A stretch of DNA of 64,000 nt from Verrucomicrobiia bacterium (GTDB lineage: Bacteria; Verrucomicrobiota; Verrucomicrobiia; Limisphaerales; UBA9464), in contig JAHCBB010000004.1 of the NCBI GenBank assembly GCA_019634635.1, positions 124,001-188,000 on the forward strand, read 5' to 3'. Numbering within the stretch: the first letter of the stretch is position 1; each line of letters opens with the position of its first letter. The notes below the pieces were generated by a model that worked only from the letters and a program-made list of their open reading frames with translations, was not told the DNA's origin and made no database searches. The position numbers were made by a program, and so were the translations under genes. Of the stretch, positions 44,273-53,386 are shown piece after piece.

Positions 44273-47200
44273 ATGGGGAGGGCCCTCATAATGCTGGGTT
44301 CCCGGGCCCTTCTTGCATTGGCGGTGGCCGTTGGGATCAACGGTCTGGCCCCGGTCGGGATCCTGACGGCCCGGGGGACAGATCACTCCGATGCGGACCA
44401 CCGGATTGACACCTGGGGAGTCGCAGATGGGATGCCGGAGGATTCCGCGACCGCCATGGCCCAGTCTGCCGACGGTTACCTCTGGTTCGGCACATTCGAT
44501 GGACTGGTGCGCTTCAACGGCGTCGAATTCAAAGTGTTCAACCCCCGCAACACGCCGGAGCTTCCGGGCGCAGGCATCGTCAATCTTCATCTGGATCGAA
44601 GCGGCCTGCTGTGGGTCAGCACTTATCGCGGCCTGGTGGTGGGGGAGGCGGGGGCGGCACCGGAATTCCGGCCCGTGGAGGGCTGGCCGGACAGCTACGT
44701 GCGCACGTTCACCGAACGTCCGAATGGTGATCTGTTGATCACCAGTTTTGACGGGAGGCTGTTCGAGTTCTCCAACGGGAGGCTGACGGAACTCCCTTCG
44801 CCCCCCGGCGCGAGGGGCCAGGGATACTTCGGCGGCGTGGACGCGGACGGGCATTGGTGGGCGGTGCAAAGTGGGTTCATTGGTCGTTTGGAGCACGGCT
44901 CATGGGCGGCGAAGATCCCACCACCCGGGGTGAAGGGCGATGCGGTCGGTTGCACGGCAGCCCGGGACGGCGCCCTGTGGCTGCTGCTGGGCGGCGAACT
45001 CCTCAAGCTGCAACGGGGTGTGGAGGTCGCGCGGGTGTCGCTGCCGGAAAGCCCCGGCGGTGTGTGGAGCCTGTCAGAGGACAGTCAGGGAACCCTTTGG
45101 ATCTCCTCCCACAACGAGGGCCTTCGCCGCGTGACGACTGCGGGCAGGGTGACCCGGATCAACGCCACCAACGGCGGATCCGACCAGGTGCGCTTCGTGT
45201 TTGAGGATCGTGAACGCAGCCTCTGGATCGGGACGAGCGGCGACGGCCTGTTGCGGCTCACGCCGAGGCGGTTCCGACACTTCGGACTGGTTGAGGGCCG
45301 CAAGGGCCTCGCCGTGCGATCGGTCACTCCGGACTTCGCCGGCGGGGTTTGGGTGGCCACTTATGGTCGCGGCCTGTTCCGCGTCAGCGATGCCGGTGCC
45401 ACTCCGGCGCCCCTGCTGGATCCCACGGACGGCTCGTCCTACCTGCAGAGCGTCATGGCAGATCGGTCAGGCCGGCTCTGGGCCGGTACCTTCTCCAAAT
45501 CGTTGCGCGTTGTGGAAGATTCCCGGGTCCGGCACGTGCCCGGGGAACTGATCGGGGGCGTGAATCCGATCGCACTCTTTGAGGACTCGCAGGGCCGGAC
45601 CTGGATCGGGGGGGGCGGTGGTTCAATTGCTGTTTGCGACAACCAGGGATTCCGAAGGTTTGAACTGATGGGGGACTCCCGCCGGCTGGCGGTCACCTGC
45701 TTCGCCGAGGACGCCGCCGGTGACCTCTGGGCAGCCAATGATGGCAGTGTTTTCCGCTGGGACGGGGATCAATCCGTCGTTGAGGTGACGGAAAACGGTC
45801 GGTCCATCGGTGGCATCGCGTGCCTCAAAGCGGATCCCGATGGTTCGATGTGGCTGGGATCGTTCGATCGGGGCTTGCTCCGATGGAAGGACGGACGGCT
45901 CTCCGGCGTCGGGGCCCAGGATGGATTTCCCGTTGGGCCATTGCTGGCGATCGTTGAGGACGATCTGGGATATTTCTGGATGACCTCCGCCCGGCACCTC
46001 GTACGAGCGCGTCGCGGCGATCTCCTGGCGGCGGCCGACGGCGGGCACGGACTCATTGCGTGGCAGCGCTTTGATGACAGCGACGGTTTGCCTGAAGCCG
46101 AGTTCAGCCGGGGTCGGCAACCCACAATCGCCCGCGACGAACGCGGACGCCTTTGGTTTGCGACTTCGAAGGGCGTGACGATGGTTCATCCGGCAAAACT
46201 GCGCCTCAACGACCTGCCGCCGCCCGTTGCGGTGGAGGCCATCTCCTTTTATCGGCCCGTGTCTGTCGCGACAGGACACGCCACTTCACGATACGGCACG
46301 GGAGAGCTTCCGTCCCGGGTCTCCCCGCCGTTTGCCGTGCCGGTGCCGCTGCCCCGGGGAAGTCGTCGGGTCGAGATTCACTATGCGGCCCTGAGTCTGG
46401 TGGCGCCAGGGAAGGTGCGCTACCAGATCAAGCTCGAAGGCCGCGATTCCCGGTGGCAGGACGCCGGGAGTCGGAGAACGGCCTATTACCATGAATTGCC
46501 GCCACGCGAGTATGTCTTCCGGGTTCGGGCGGCGAACAATGACGGTGTCTGGAACGAGACCGGTGCCAGTCTCGCGTTCCTGGTCCAGCCGTTCTACTGG
46601 CAGACCGGATGGTTTCAGGGGCTGGCCTGGGCCGCGTCGATGGGGGGAGTCGGCGGAGGCGTGTGGGGCATCATGCGCGCGAAGGTCCGCAGGCAGGCCG
46701 AGCGTCTGGCCCATGAACGGGACCTGCGCCAGGCCCGTGAGAAGCTCTCCCATCTGACGCGTGTTGCAATTCTCGGTGAACTCTCCGGATCGCTGGCCCA
46801 CGAACTCAATCAGCCGCTGAACGCCATCCTCAACAACGCCCAGGCGGCCCTGCGCTTCCTCAAATCCGGAAACGTCAACCTCGACGAGCTCCGCGAAATC
46901 CTCGAGGACATCGCGGCGGATGATCAGCGCGCGGGCGAGGTGATCCGCCGGTTGCGGTTGCTGCTGAAGCGGGGTGAGGTGCAGCTTCAGGCCCTGAACC
47001 TCAATGATCTGGTGCTCGAGACCCTGAAACTGGTGCACAGCGACCTCGTCACCCGGAACGTCACCGTGTTGACGGAGCTCGATCCGCGGCTTCCACCCGT
47101 CCAGGGAGATCGTGTCCAGCTTCAACAGGTGTTCCTCAACCTGATTCTCAACGGTTGCGACGCCATGGCGGACCAGGATCCCCAGAGACGCCGCCTGGAG

Positions 47201-47464
47201 GTCCGCACCGGACCGGCGGACGGCGGTGGCGTGCAGGTATCGGTCGTGGATTGCGGACACGGCGTTCCCCCGGACAGGCTGGCGGACATCTTTGAGCCTT
47301 TCGTCACCACGAAACAACAGGGGCTTGGCCTGGGTTTGTCCATCAGCCGCAGCCTGATCGAGGCGCATGGCGGACGGATCCAGGTCCGCAACAATGCCGA
47401 AGCGGGTTCGACGTTTTCCTTTGTGCTTCCAAAGGCGAGGGCGTCGGGCCATCACGGGACATAG
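44273..47464 (+). CDS. Propeller-type sensor histidine kinase
   Basis: About 1063 residues from ATG 44273. The N-terminal signal segment (IMLGSRALLALAVAVGING) is followed by a two-component regulator propeller in repeated blades (GYLWFGTFDGLVRFNGVEFK, RSLWIGTSGDGLLRLTPRRF, GRTWIGGGGGSIAVCD), then a Y_Y_Y domain (YHELPPREYVFRVRAANNDG), one membrane segment (GLAWAASMGGVGGGVWGIM) and a cytoplasmic kinase. The kinase has the DHp box GSLAHELNQPLNAILNNAQA with phospho-acceptor His843, an N box (NLILNGCDAM), and G boxes (DCGHGVPP, GLGLGLSISRSL). The propeller is periplasmic and probably senses glycans, as in Bacteroidetes hybrids, but here the kinase is not fused to a regulator; its cognate FixJ-like regulator follows 14 bp downstream. 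Confidence 0.92.
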   Translation: MGRALIMLGSRALLALAVAVGINGLAPVGILTARGTDHSDADHRIDTWGVADGMPEDSATAMAQSADGYLWFGTFDGLVRFNGVEFKVFNPRNTPELPGAGIVNLHLDRSGLLWVSTYRGLVVGEAGAAPEFRPVEGWPDSYVRTFTERPNGDLLITSFDGRLFEFSNGRLTELPSPPGARGQGYFGGVDADGHWWAVQSGFIGRLEHGSWAAKIPPPGVKGDAVGCTAARDGALWLLLGGELLKLQRGVEVARVSLPESPGGVWSLSEDSQGTLWISSHNEGLRRVTTAGRVTRINATNGGSDQVRFVFEDRERSLWIGTSGDGLLRLTPRRFRHFGLVEGRKGLAVRSVTPDFAGGVWVATYGRGLFRVSDAGATPAPLLDPTDGSSYLQSVMADRSGRLWAGTFSKSLRVVEDSRVRHVPGELIGGVNPIALFEDSQGRTWIGGGGGSIAVCDNQGFRRFELMGDSRRLAVTCFAEDAAGDLWAANDGSVFRWDGDQSVVEVTENGRSIGGIACLKADPDGSMWLGSFDRGLLRWKDGRLSGVGAQDGFPVGPLLAIVEDDLGYFWMTSARHLVRARRGDLLAAADGGHGLIAWQRFDDSDGLPEAEFSRGRQPTIARDERGRLWFATSKGVTMVHPAKLRLNDLPPPVAVEAISFYRPVSVATGHATSRYGTGELPSRVSPPFAVPVPLPRGSRRVEIHYAALSLVAPGKVRYQIKLEGRDSRWQDAGSRRTAYYHELPPREYVFRVRAANNDGVWNETGASLAFLVQPFYWQTGWFQGLAWAASMGGVGGGVWGIMRAKVRRQAERLAHERDLRQAREKLSHLTRVAILGELSGSLAHELNQPLNAILNNAQAALRFLKSGNVNLDELREILEDIAADDQRAGEVIRRLRLLLKRGEVQLQALNLNDLVLETLKLVHSDLVTRNVTVLTELDPRLPPVQGDRVQLQQVFLNLILNGCDAMADQDPQRRRLEVRTGPADGGGVQVSVVDCGHGVPPDRLADIFEPFVTTKQQGLGLGLSISRSLIEAHGGRIQVRNNAEAGSTFSFVLPKARASGHHGT

Positions 47465-47478
47465 GTCATGGGCCTACG

Positions 47479-48099
47479 ATGACGACTCCTCCCACCGTTT
47501 TCCTGGTGGATGACGACCCCGCCGTCTTGCGCGGGTTGTCGCGTCTGCTGCGTGCGGCCGGGTGGTTGTCGGCGACGTTTCCCTCGGCGGCGGAGTTCCT
47601 GGACCGCCTTGATCCAGCGGTCCCTGGTTGCCTGGTGCTGGACGTGTCCATGCCCGGGCTGGACGGCCTGGCGTTGCAACGGATGCTTGGCGAAACGAAC
47701 TGCCTGCTGCCCATCATCTTCCTCACCGGGCACGGCGACATCCCGACCAGCGTGCGGGCGATGAAGGCGGGCGCCGTGGATTTCTTGACCAAGCCGGTGC
47801 GCGACGACGATCTGCTGAACGCCATCCGCCTGGCCGTCGAGAAGGACCGGATCTGCCGGCAGGAGCGCGCAGGGACTGCAGTGCTGGAGGGCCGGCTCGC
47901 CACGCTCACGCCGCGCGAGCGAGAAGTGCTCGCGCTCGTTGTCAGCGGCCGGCTGAACAAACAGGTCGCCTCCCAACTGGGGACGGCCGAGAAAACCATC
48001 AAGGTCCACCGTGCCCGGGTGATGGAGAAGATGGGCGCCGGCTCGCTCGCCGAGCTGGTGCGTCTCGCTGCGAGGGCCGGGGTTTTGCCGCCCCCGTGA
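47479..48099 (+). CDS. FixJ-like response regulator
   Basis: 206 residues from ATG 47479. Receiver domain (1-120): VFLVDDDPAVLRGLSRLLRA, phospho-acceptor Asp55 in LVLDVSMPGLDG, Thr in FLTGHGDIP and Lys in FLTKPVRDDD. C-terminal LuxR/FixJ helix-turn-helix (145-200): LTPREREVLALVVSGRLNKQ, then GTAEKTIKVHRARVMEKMGA. It binds DNA when phosphorylated, most likely by the kinase encoded 14 bp upstream. A perfect palindrome downstream (48187-48206) is a candidate binding site. Confidence 0.94.
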   Translation: MTTPPTVFLVDDDPAVLRGLSRLLRAAGWLSATFPSAAEFLDRLDPAVPGCLVLDVSMPGLDGLALQRMLGETNCLLPIIFLTGHGDIPTSVRAMKAGAVDFLTKPVRDDDLLNAIRLAVEKDRICRQERAGTAVLEGRLATLTPREREVLALVVSGRLNKQVASQLGTAEKTIKVHRARVMEKMGAGSLAELVRLAARAGVLPPP

Positions 48100-48186
48100 T
48101 GACGAGCGCGCGTGCAGGAGGCCCGCGTGAGCCGATCGCAGGGCCGGGATCTACTCCCGCTCCCGGGGTACGCGAAGTCCGGCGGT

Positions 48187-48206
48187 CATTGGACCAAGGT
48201 CCAATG
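48187..48206. promoter_or_regulatory. Perfect palindrome, candidate operator for the FixJ-like regulator
   Basis: CATTGGACC, AA, GGTCCAATG: a perfect 9-bp inverted repeat 88 bp after the response-regulator gene and about 38 bp before the receiver-only gene. Its size and symmetry fit a dimeric LuxR/FixJ-type binding site; a short-loop terminator is less likely because no T-run follows. A second small dyad (CCTGT at 48232-48236, ACAGG at 48241-48245) touches the next start codon. Confidence 0.5.
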
Positions 48207-48244
48207 GTCATCCCGGCGGCCGGTGACGCAGCCTGTCTTTACAG

Positions 48245-48625
48245 GTGTCCTCCGCGCACAGATGGGTCGCAGTACTTGATGACGAAAAATCCATTCGTCG
48301 GGCGATGGAGCGGCTGTTGCGCTCGGCGGGGTTCCAGGTCGAGACCTTCGCATCGGGGGTCGAGTTTCTGGATTCATTGAGCACGGGCTCGCCAGGCTGC
48401 CTGGTCTTGGACATTCAAATGGGGGGCATGACGGGTTTCGACGTGCTGTTGGCGCTCGAATCCCGGCGATTGCAGGTCCCGACCATCGTCATCACGGCCC
48501 TCGACGACGAGACCGCGGAACCGCGAGCGCTCAGGGCAGGTGCGCGCCACCTGCTGCGGAAACCCATCAGGGACGACGAATTGCTGAATGCCGTGATTGC
48601 GGCCATCGGATCCGCCAAATCTTGA
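48245..48625 (+). CDS. Receiver-only response regulator
   Basis: 126 residues from GTG 48245, a stand-alone receiver domain: VAVLDDEKSIRRAMERLLRS, Asp56 in LVLDIQMGGMTGFD, Thr in VITALDDE and Lys in LLRKPIRDDELLNAV. It lacks an output domain, so it may act as a phosphate sink, a phosphorelay step or an allosteric partner for the upstream kinase. It resembles the FixJ-like receiver next door in its end (KPIRDDELLNA versus KPVRDDDLLNA), suggesting duplication. Confidence 0.88.
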   Translation: MSSAHRWVAVLDDEKSIRRAMERLLRSAGFQVETFASGVEFLDSLSTGSPGCLVLDIQMGGMTGFDVLLALESRRLQVPTIVITALDDETAEPRALRAGARHLLRKPIRDDELLNAVIAAIGSAKS

Positions 48626-48664
48626 AGTCCACTCCCTGAACACCCCACCCGAACACGGCTGAAC

Positions 48665-49045
48665 ATGAAGGCACTCGTCTCCATCGCCGCCTCGGGCCTG
48701 CCCGGGCTTTGCCTGATGCCACGCGCCGGGGCCGAGCCACGGCCGACACAGCCCAACCCAGCACCACCGGAGGGGATTCGAAGGACACCGATGGCCTTCG
48801 TTGACGCGTGCCACAGGGGTGACGCCGTGACGCTTGCAGCGTTCTGGACGCCCCGACGACGACCACACCGACCCGGGAGGACGCATGCTCAAGGGAGCAC
48901 GGTCCCGAGCCTGCCTGCGGGCTCCCTCACTCCCAACGCGGACGGCATCGAATGCTGCCAGAATGGCCCCAACTGGTATCAGATGAATGTCGGCTCCGGC
49001 GGAACCTGCTGCGTCGTGGTCCCGGTCCCCCGGCCTCCTCGTTGA
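48665..49045 (+). pseudogene. Frameshifted SgcJ/EcaC-like (NTF2-fold) remnant
   Basis: Begins at ATG 48665 with a short signal-like N-terminus. EGIRRTPMAFVDACHRGDAV, then TLAAFWTP, matches the start of SgcJ/EcaC (DUF4440-like) proteins. At the CCCC run 48851-48854 the frame breaks: dropping one C restores PDDDHTDPGGRMLKGARS, which continues the family pattern, while the open frame reads Arg-rich nonsense. The original frame later yields a Cys-rich end (GIECCQNGPNWYQMNVGSGG) of unknown origin. The family is normally ~150-280 residues, so most of the domain is gone. A sequencing indel would explain the shift but not the missing domain. Confidence 0.55.
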
Positions 49046-49094
49046 ATCCAAGCCTTTGATCCCGCTCCAACATCACCAGAAATCATCCTCTATC

Positions 49095-49772
49095 ATGAAT
49101 CGAAAAACGCTTGCAGCGATCGGGATGTCTCTTGTCTCCCTGCTCCTGCTTCAGGCGCAGGTCCCCAATGAAGGCTTCGCCAATTCCATCATCGCCGCCC
49201 GCAACAGCAACGCCGCACTGATGAAGCAATACTCCTGGAATTGCCGCACGGAGGTCCTGGAAAGCGGCATTCCCAAGGACACGCGGATTGATGCGGTCAC
49301 CTGGGGACCGGACGGACAGCCCCAGCACGCCCTCCTGAATGATCAGGCGAATCCATTGCCGCGGGGCTTTTTCCGCCGGAGGTTTGCCGAGCGGGAACGG
49401 CAGGAGTCGGAGGCGTACTTGAACAGTCTGCGGACCTTCCTTCACCAATACACATCGCCCAACGCCGGCCAGATCATCAATCTCATCAGCACGAATCCCA
49501 TTCAGCCGGGCCCGGACGGCACGCTGCAGGTCAGCGGATCGAGCGTCGTGGTCCCCGGGGACACGGTTTCGCTGTCCATCTTTGCTCCGAGCCGCCTGAC
49601 CCGGCGAATGACCCTGATGACGTTTTTCCAGGGGGACGAGGTCACCGTCACCGCCACGTTCAAATCCCTGGCCACGGGCCTGAATTACCCGGCGTACGTG
49701 CAGGTGCATGGCCCCGAAAAAAACCTGACCGTCCTCATCCAGAACTACGACTACATCAACCAGGACAATTGA
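49095..49772 (+). CDS. Exported protein of unknown function
   Basis: 225 residues from ATG 49095, with signal peptide MNRKTLAAIGMSLVSLLLLQ. The mature protein begins GFANSIIAARNSNAALMKQY and SWNCRTEVLESGIPKD, then a charged helical part (RRRFAERERQESEAYLNSLR) and a beta-rich end (VVVPGDTVSLSIFAPSRL, then GLNYPAYVQVHGPEKNLTVL). I know similar uncharacterised exported proteins with a QYSWTSRTEV-like start and LxQNYDY-like end, without function. It lies between the SgcJ-like remnant and the barrel-like protein, upstream of the sulfatase. Confidence 0.65.
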   Translation: MNRKTLAAIGMSLVSLLLLQAQVPNEGFANSIIAARNSNAALMKQYSWNCRTEVLESGIPKDTRIDAVTWGPDGQPQHALLNDQANPLPRGFFRRRFAERERQESEAYLNSLRTFLHQYTSPNAGQIINLISTNPIQPGPDGTLQVSGSSVVVPGDTVSLSIFAPSRLTRRMTLMTFFQGDEVTVTATFKSLATGLNYPAYVQVHGPEKNLTVLIQNYDYINQDN

Positions 49773-49866
49773 GGACCCTTGGCTTTGTCGCCGCATTCGG
49801 ATCACCGGCTGCGGCTGCCCGGAGGTCCTCTGCGGACGACGTTTTGGAATATCGGAGATTTTATTG

Positions 49867-50688
49867 ATGCAACCCGCCCGGAGATTTGCCGTCACCGCCT
49901 TGTTCGCCGGCAGCCTCGCGCTGCCGGCGGCCGCCGATCCTGCCGAAGGCAGCGTGGCACTGCGGACCGAGGCGCTCGCCAAGGCCGCGCAGAACCCGGT
50001 CGCCAACCTGATCAGCGTGCCGTTCCAGAACAACTTCAACTTCGGCGTCGGTCCGAAGGACGTCACGCAGTACATCCTCAACGTGCAGCCCGTCATTCCG
50101 ATCTCGCTCAACGAGGATTGGAACTTGATCACGCGAACCATCATTCCGATCATCAACCAGCCGTCGCCCGCGCCCGGAATTTCGCCCGCGTCCGGCCTGG
50201 GCGATATCAATCCCACGATCTTCCTCTCCCCCGCCAAAACGGGCAAGCTGATCTGGGGTGTTGGCCCAACGATGACGCTGCCGACCGCCACCGATCCGCT
50301 GCTCGGCAACGGCCTGTGGGCGGCCGGCCCGGCGGTCGTGGCCCTCACGATGCACGGCCCGTGGGTCGTCGGGGCGCTGGCCAATCAGCAATGGTCCTTC
50401 GCCGGCTGGGGCGACGAGGACGTGAGTGCGATGCTCATCCAGCCGTTCATCAACTACAATTTGCCGCACGGCTGGTACCTGACTTCCTCGCCCATTCTCA
50501 CCGCCAACTGGAAGGAGTCCGCGCGCGAGGCCTGGGTCATCCCGGTCGGGGGCGGGGCCGGCAAGATCGTCCACCTCGGCAAGCTGCCGCTGAACTGCCA
50601 GTTGGGCGCCTACTACAACGTCCGCACGCCGAGCGACGGCCCCGACTGGCAGCTCCGGGCCCAGATCCAGTTCCTGTTCCCCAAGTGA
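49867..50688 (+). CDS. Outer-membrane beta-barrel-like protein (neuromedin U/transporter type)
   Basis: 273 residues from ATG 49867, with signal peptide FAVTALFAGSLALPAAA. The mature chain begins ALAKAAQNPVANLISVPFQN, NFNFGVGPKDVTQYILNVQP, a hallmark of proteins annotated as neuromedin U or transporter in Gram-negative genomes, and consists of alternating beta strands ending with RAQIQFLFPK, a terminal aromatic-rich strand expected for an outer-membrane barrel. Substrate unknown. It lies 40 bp upstream of the arylsulfatase, with which such genes often occur, so it may be an uptake channel for the sulfatase substrate (inference). Confidence 0.72.
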   Translation: MQPARRFAVTALFAGSLALPAAADPAEGSVALRTEALAKAAQNPVANLISVPFQNNFNFGVGPKDVTQYILNVQPVIPISLNEDWNLITRTIIPIINQPSPAPGISPASGLGDINPTIFLSPAKTGKLIWGVGPTMTLPTATDPLLGNGLWAAGPAVVALTMHGPWVVGALANQQWSFAGWGDEDVSAMLIQPFINYNLPHGWYLTSSPILTANWKESAREAWVIPVGGGAGKIVHLGKLPLNCQLGAYYNVRTPSDGPDWQLRAQIQFLFPK

Positions 50689-50728
50689 GACCGCCTCCGT
50701 CCTGCAACCGCAAAGCACCGTCAAAACC

Positions 50729-53308
50729 ATGAAAACGACGAACCACGTCCGACTGAACGGGATGTTCGCAGCCGTCACCCTGGCGGTCGCACTTCCCACA
50801 ACGGCACAAATCCAGACCACCGGCGTTCCCGGTTCACCCGGCGCCACAACCACCATCCCTGGCAACCAACTGCCGCCGCCCGCCCCAAAATTCGGCGGGA
50901 TCATCAAGGAGGACGCGCTGCAATCCAAGCCCTGGTGGCCGCCGCGCGTCGTGCCCCCGAAGGACGCTCCCAACATCCTTCTGATCATGACCGACGACGC
51001 CGGCTTCGCGGTCAACAGCGCCTTCGGCGGCGTGATCCCGACACCGACCATGGAGCGCCTCGCGAAGACCGGATTGCGCTACAACCGGATCATGTCCACC
51101 TCGCTGTGCTCGCCGACGCGCGCCGCGCTCATCACCGGGCGCAACCATCACTCGGTCGGCTTCGGCGTGATCGCCGAGCAGGCCACCGGTTTTCCGGGCT
51201 ACGACAGCGTCATCGGCGCGGACAACGCGACAATCGGCCGCATCCTGCGCGACAACGGCTACGCGACCAGCTGGTTCGGCAAAGATCACAACACCCCGGC
51301 CTACCAGGCCAGCCAGGTCGGGCCGTTCACCCAGTGGCCGACCGGCATGGGCTTCGACTACTTCTACGGTTTTGTCGGCGGCGACGCGAACCAGTGGGGG
51401 CCGAACCTCTTCCGCAACACGACGCAGATCTACCCCTTCAAGGATCACCCGAGCACCTTGAAGTTGGACCGATCGGATCCCAACGCGAAGATCTGGCCGA
51501 TCACCGGGAAGGAATCGTCCTGGAACATGATCACGGCAATGGCCGACGACGCCATCGGCTGGATGTCCCGCATCCACCAGACCGACCCCAGACAGCCGGT
51601 CTTCCTCCATTACGTGCCCGGCTGTTCGCACGCGCCGCATCACCCGACGAAGGAGTGGGTGGACAAGATCCAGGCGATGCACCTGTTCGATGATGGCTAC
51701 GAGAAGCTGCGCGAACGCATCTTTGAAAACCAGAAGCGGCTTGGCGTGATTCCGCCCGATCAGAAGCTTACGCCCTGGCCGGCCGACATCCTGACGCCGT
51801 GGGACCAGCTCTCGCCCGACGCGAAGAAGCTCTTCATCCGGCAGGTCGAGGTGTTCGCCGCCTATGTCGCCTACAACGACCACGAAATCGGCCGGGTCAT
51901 CCAGGCGTTCGAGGATCTTGGCAAGCTCGACAACACGATGATCATCTACATCAGCGGCGACAACGGCACCAGCGCCGAGGGCGGCCCGGAAGGCACCTTC
52001 AGCGAGGTGGCCTTCTTCAACGGCGTGCGGCCACCAGTGGACGTGCAAATGAAGTACTACGACGCCTGGGGCACCGAGTTCACCTACAACCACATGTCGG
52101 CCGGCTGGTCGTGGGCCTTTGACACGCCGTTCGACTGGTTCAAGCAGAACGCCTCCCGGCTCGGCGGCATCAACCAGAACATGGTCATCTCGTGGCCGGC
52201 CCGCATCAAGGACCAGGGCGGCTTCCGTGATCAGTTCATGCATGTGATTGACGTCGTGCCGACGCTGCTCGAAGTCACCGGAATCGCGGCGCCCGAGTAT
52301 GTGGACGGCATCCGGCAGAAACCGATCGAGGGCACGAGCTTCGCCTATACCTTCGACGCGGCCAACGCCGAGGCGCCGTCCCGGCACAAGACCCAGTATT
52401 TCGAGATGATGGGCCAGTGGGCGCTCTGCCACGATGGCTGGTTGCTCTCCACCAAGGTCAACCGGGCGCCATGGGACGCCTTCAGCGCCGCCAACCCGGA
52501 CCCGCTCAACAACCAGGTCTTTGAGCTCTACGATCTAAACCAGAGCTGGAACCAGTCCGAGGACATCGCCGCCCGGCATCCGGACAAGGTCAAGGAGCTG
52601 CGGGCGATGTTCGTCGAAGAGGCGAAGAAGTATCAGGTCTTCCCGCTGGACGCATCGGTGGGGGCCAGGGTCGCGTCCGAGCGTCCGAGCGTCCTCGCTG
52701 GACTCACCGAGCTCGTCTACACGGTACCGATGACCGGCGTACCTCAGGGCGACGCGCCGTACCTGCTCAATACCTCCTACACCCTCACGGCGGACATCAC
52801 CGTGCCGGAGGGGGGTGCGGAAGGCATGATTGCCACCTCTGGCGGGCGCTTCGCCGGCTGGGGCTTCTACCTCCTCAAGGGCAAGCCGGTGTTCAATTGG
52901 AACCTCCTCAATCTGGAGTGGGTCAAGTGGCGGAGCCCGGAGACGCTCGCGCCCGGACGGCACACCATCGAGTTCGACTTCAAGTATGACGGGCTCGGTG
53001 TGGGCACCATGGCGTTCAACAACTTTTCGGGCATCGGCCGAAGCGGCACCGGCACCCTGAAGGTGGACGGCAAGGTGGTCGAGACCAGGAAGATGGAGCG
53101 GACGATCCCCATCATCCTGCAGTGGGACGAGAGCTTTGACATCGGCTCCGACACCATCACCGGAATTGACGACGCGGACTACCTGCCGCCGTTCCCATTG
53201 ACCGCCAAGTTCAACAAACTGACGATCAAGATGGACCGCCCGCAGCTCTCACCCGAGGACATCAAGAAACTCGAGGCAGGCATGAGGGCCGCCGCCGACG
53301 CCCTGTAA
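50729..53308 (+). CDS. Arylsulfatase
   Basis: Exported sulfatase of 859 residues from ATG 50729 with signal peptide GMFAAVTLAVALPTTAQ. The catalytic region shows NILLIMTDDAGFAVNSAFGG (metal-binding Asp pair) and CSPTRAALITGR, with Cys127 as the residue converted to formylglycine; further TSWFGKDHNTPAYQ and YISGDNGTSAEGGPEGT supply Lys/His and Asp/Asn ligands. The last ~200 residues are a beta-rich C-terminal domain typical of the larger arylsulfatase type. It needs a formylglycine-generating enzyme or anaerobic maturase; none is in this window. A strong hairpin follows the stop. Substrate unknown. Confidence 0.95.
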   Translation: MKTTNHVRLNGMFAAVTLAVALPTTAQIQTTGVPGSPGATTTIPGNQLPPPAPKFGGIIKEDALQSKPWWPPRVVPPKDAPNILLIMTDDAGFAVNSAFGGVIPTPTMERLAKTGLRYNRIMSTSLCSPTRAALITGRNHHSVGFGVIAEQATGFPGYDSVIGADNATIGRILRDNGYATSWFGKDHNTPAYQASQVGPFTQWPTGMGFDYFYGFVGGDANQWGPNLFRNTTQIYPFKDHPSTLKLDRSDPNAKIWPITGKESSWNMITAMADDAIGWMSRIHQTDPRQPVFLHYVPGCSHAPHHPTKEWVDKIQAMHLFDDGYEKLRERIFENQKRLGVIPPDQKLTPWPADILTPWDQLSPDAKKLFIRQVEVFAAYVAYNDHEIGRVIQAFEDLGKLDNTMIIYISGDNGTSAEGGPEGTFSEVAFFNGVRPPVDVQMKYYDAWGTEFTYNHMSAGWSWAFDTPFDWFKQNASRLGGINQNMVISWPARIKDQGGFRDQFMHVIDVVPTLLEVTGIAAPEYVDGIRQKPIEGTSFAYTFDAANAEAPSRHKTQYFEMMGQWALCHDGWLLSTKVNRAPWDAFSAANPDPLNNQVFELYDLNQSWNQSEDIAARHPDKVKELRAMFVEEAKKYQVFPLDASVGARVASERPSVLAGLTELVYTVPMTGVPQGDAPYLLNTSYTLTADITVPEGGAEGMIATSGGRFAGWGFYLLKGKPVFNWNLLNLEWVKWRSPETLAPGRHTIEFDFKYDGLGVGTMAFNNFSGIGRSGTGTLKVDGKVVETRKMERTIPIILQWDESFDIGSDTITGIDDADYLPPFPLTAKFNKLTIKMDRPQLSPEDIKKLEAGMRAAADAL

Positions 53309-53332
53309 CCGGCGGATCCGTTCGCTTCGATC

Positions 53333-53377
53333 GTGAATCGCGCGGGCCGCTCCGCAAGGAGCGGCCCGCGAATTCAC
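53333..53377 (+). terminator. Strong hairpin after the arylsulfatase gene
   Basis: A perfect 13-bp GC stem (53341-53353 with 53358-53370) closes on a GCAA loop and is extended by GTGAAT/ATTCAC (53333-53338 with 53372-53377). It starts 24 bp after the sulfatase stop. No T-run follows, so it is a terminator or mRNA-stabilising structure. A related but imperfect hairpin lies at 55387-55414. Confidence 0.6.
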
Positions 53378-53386
53378 AGGCGAAAC

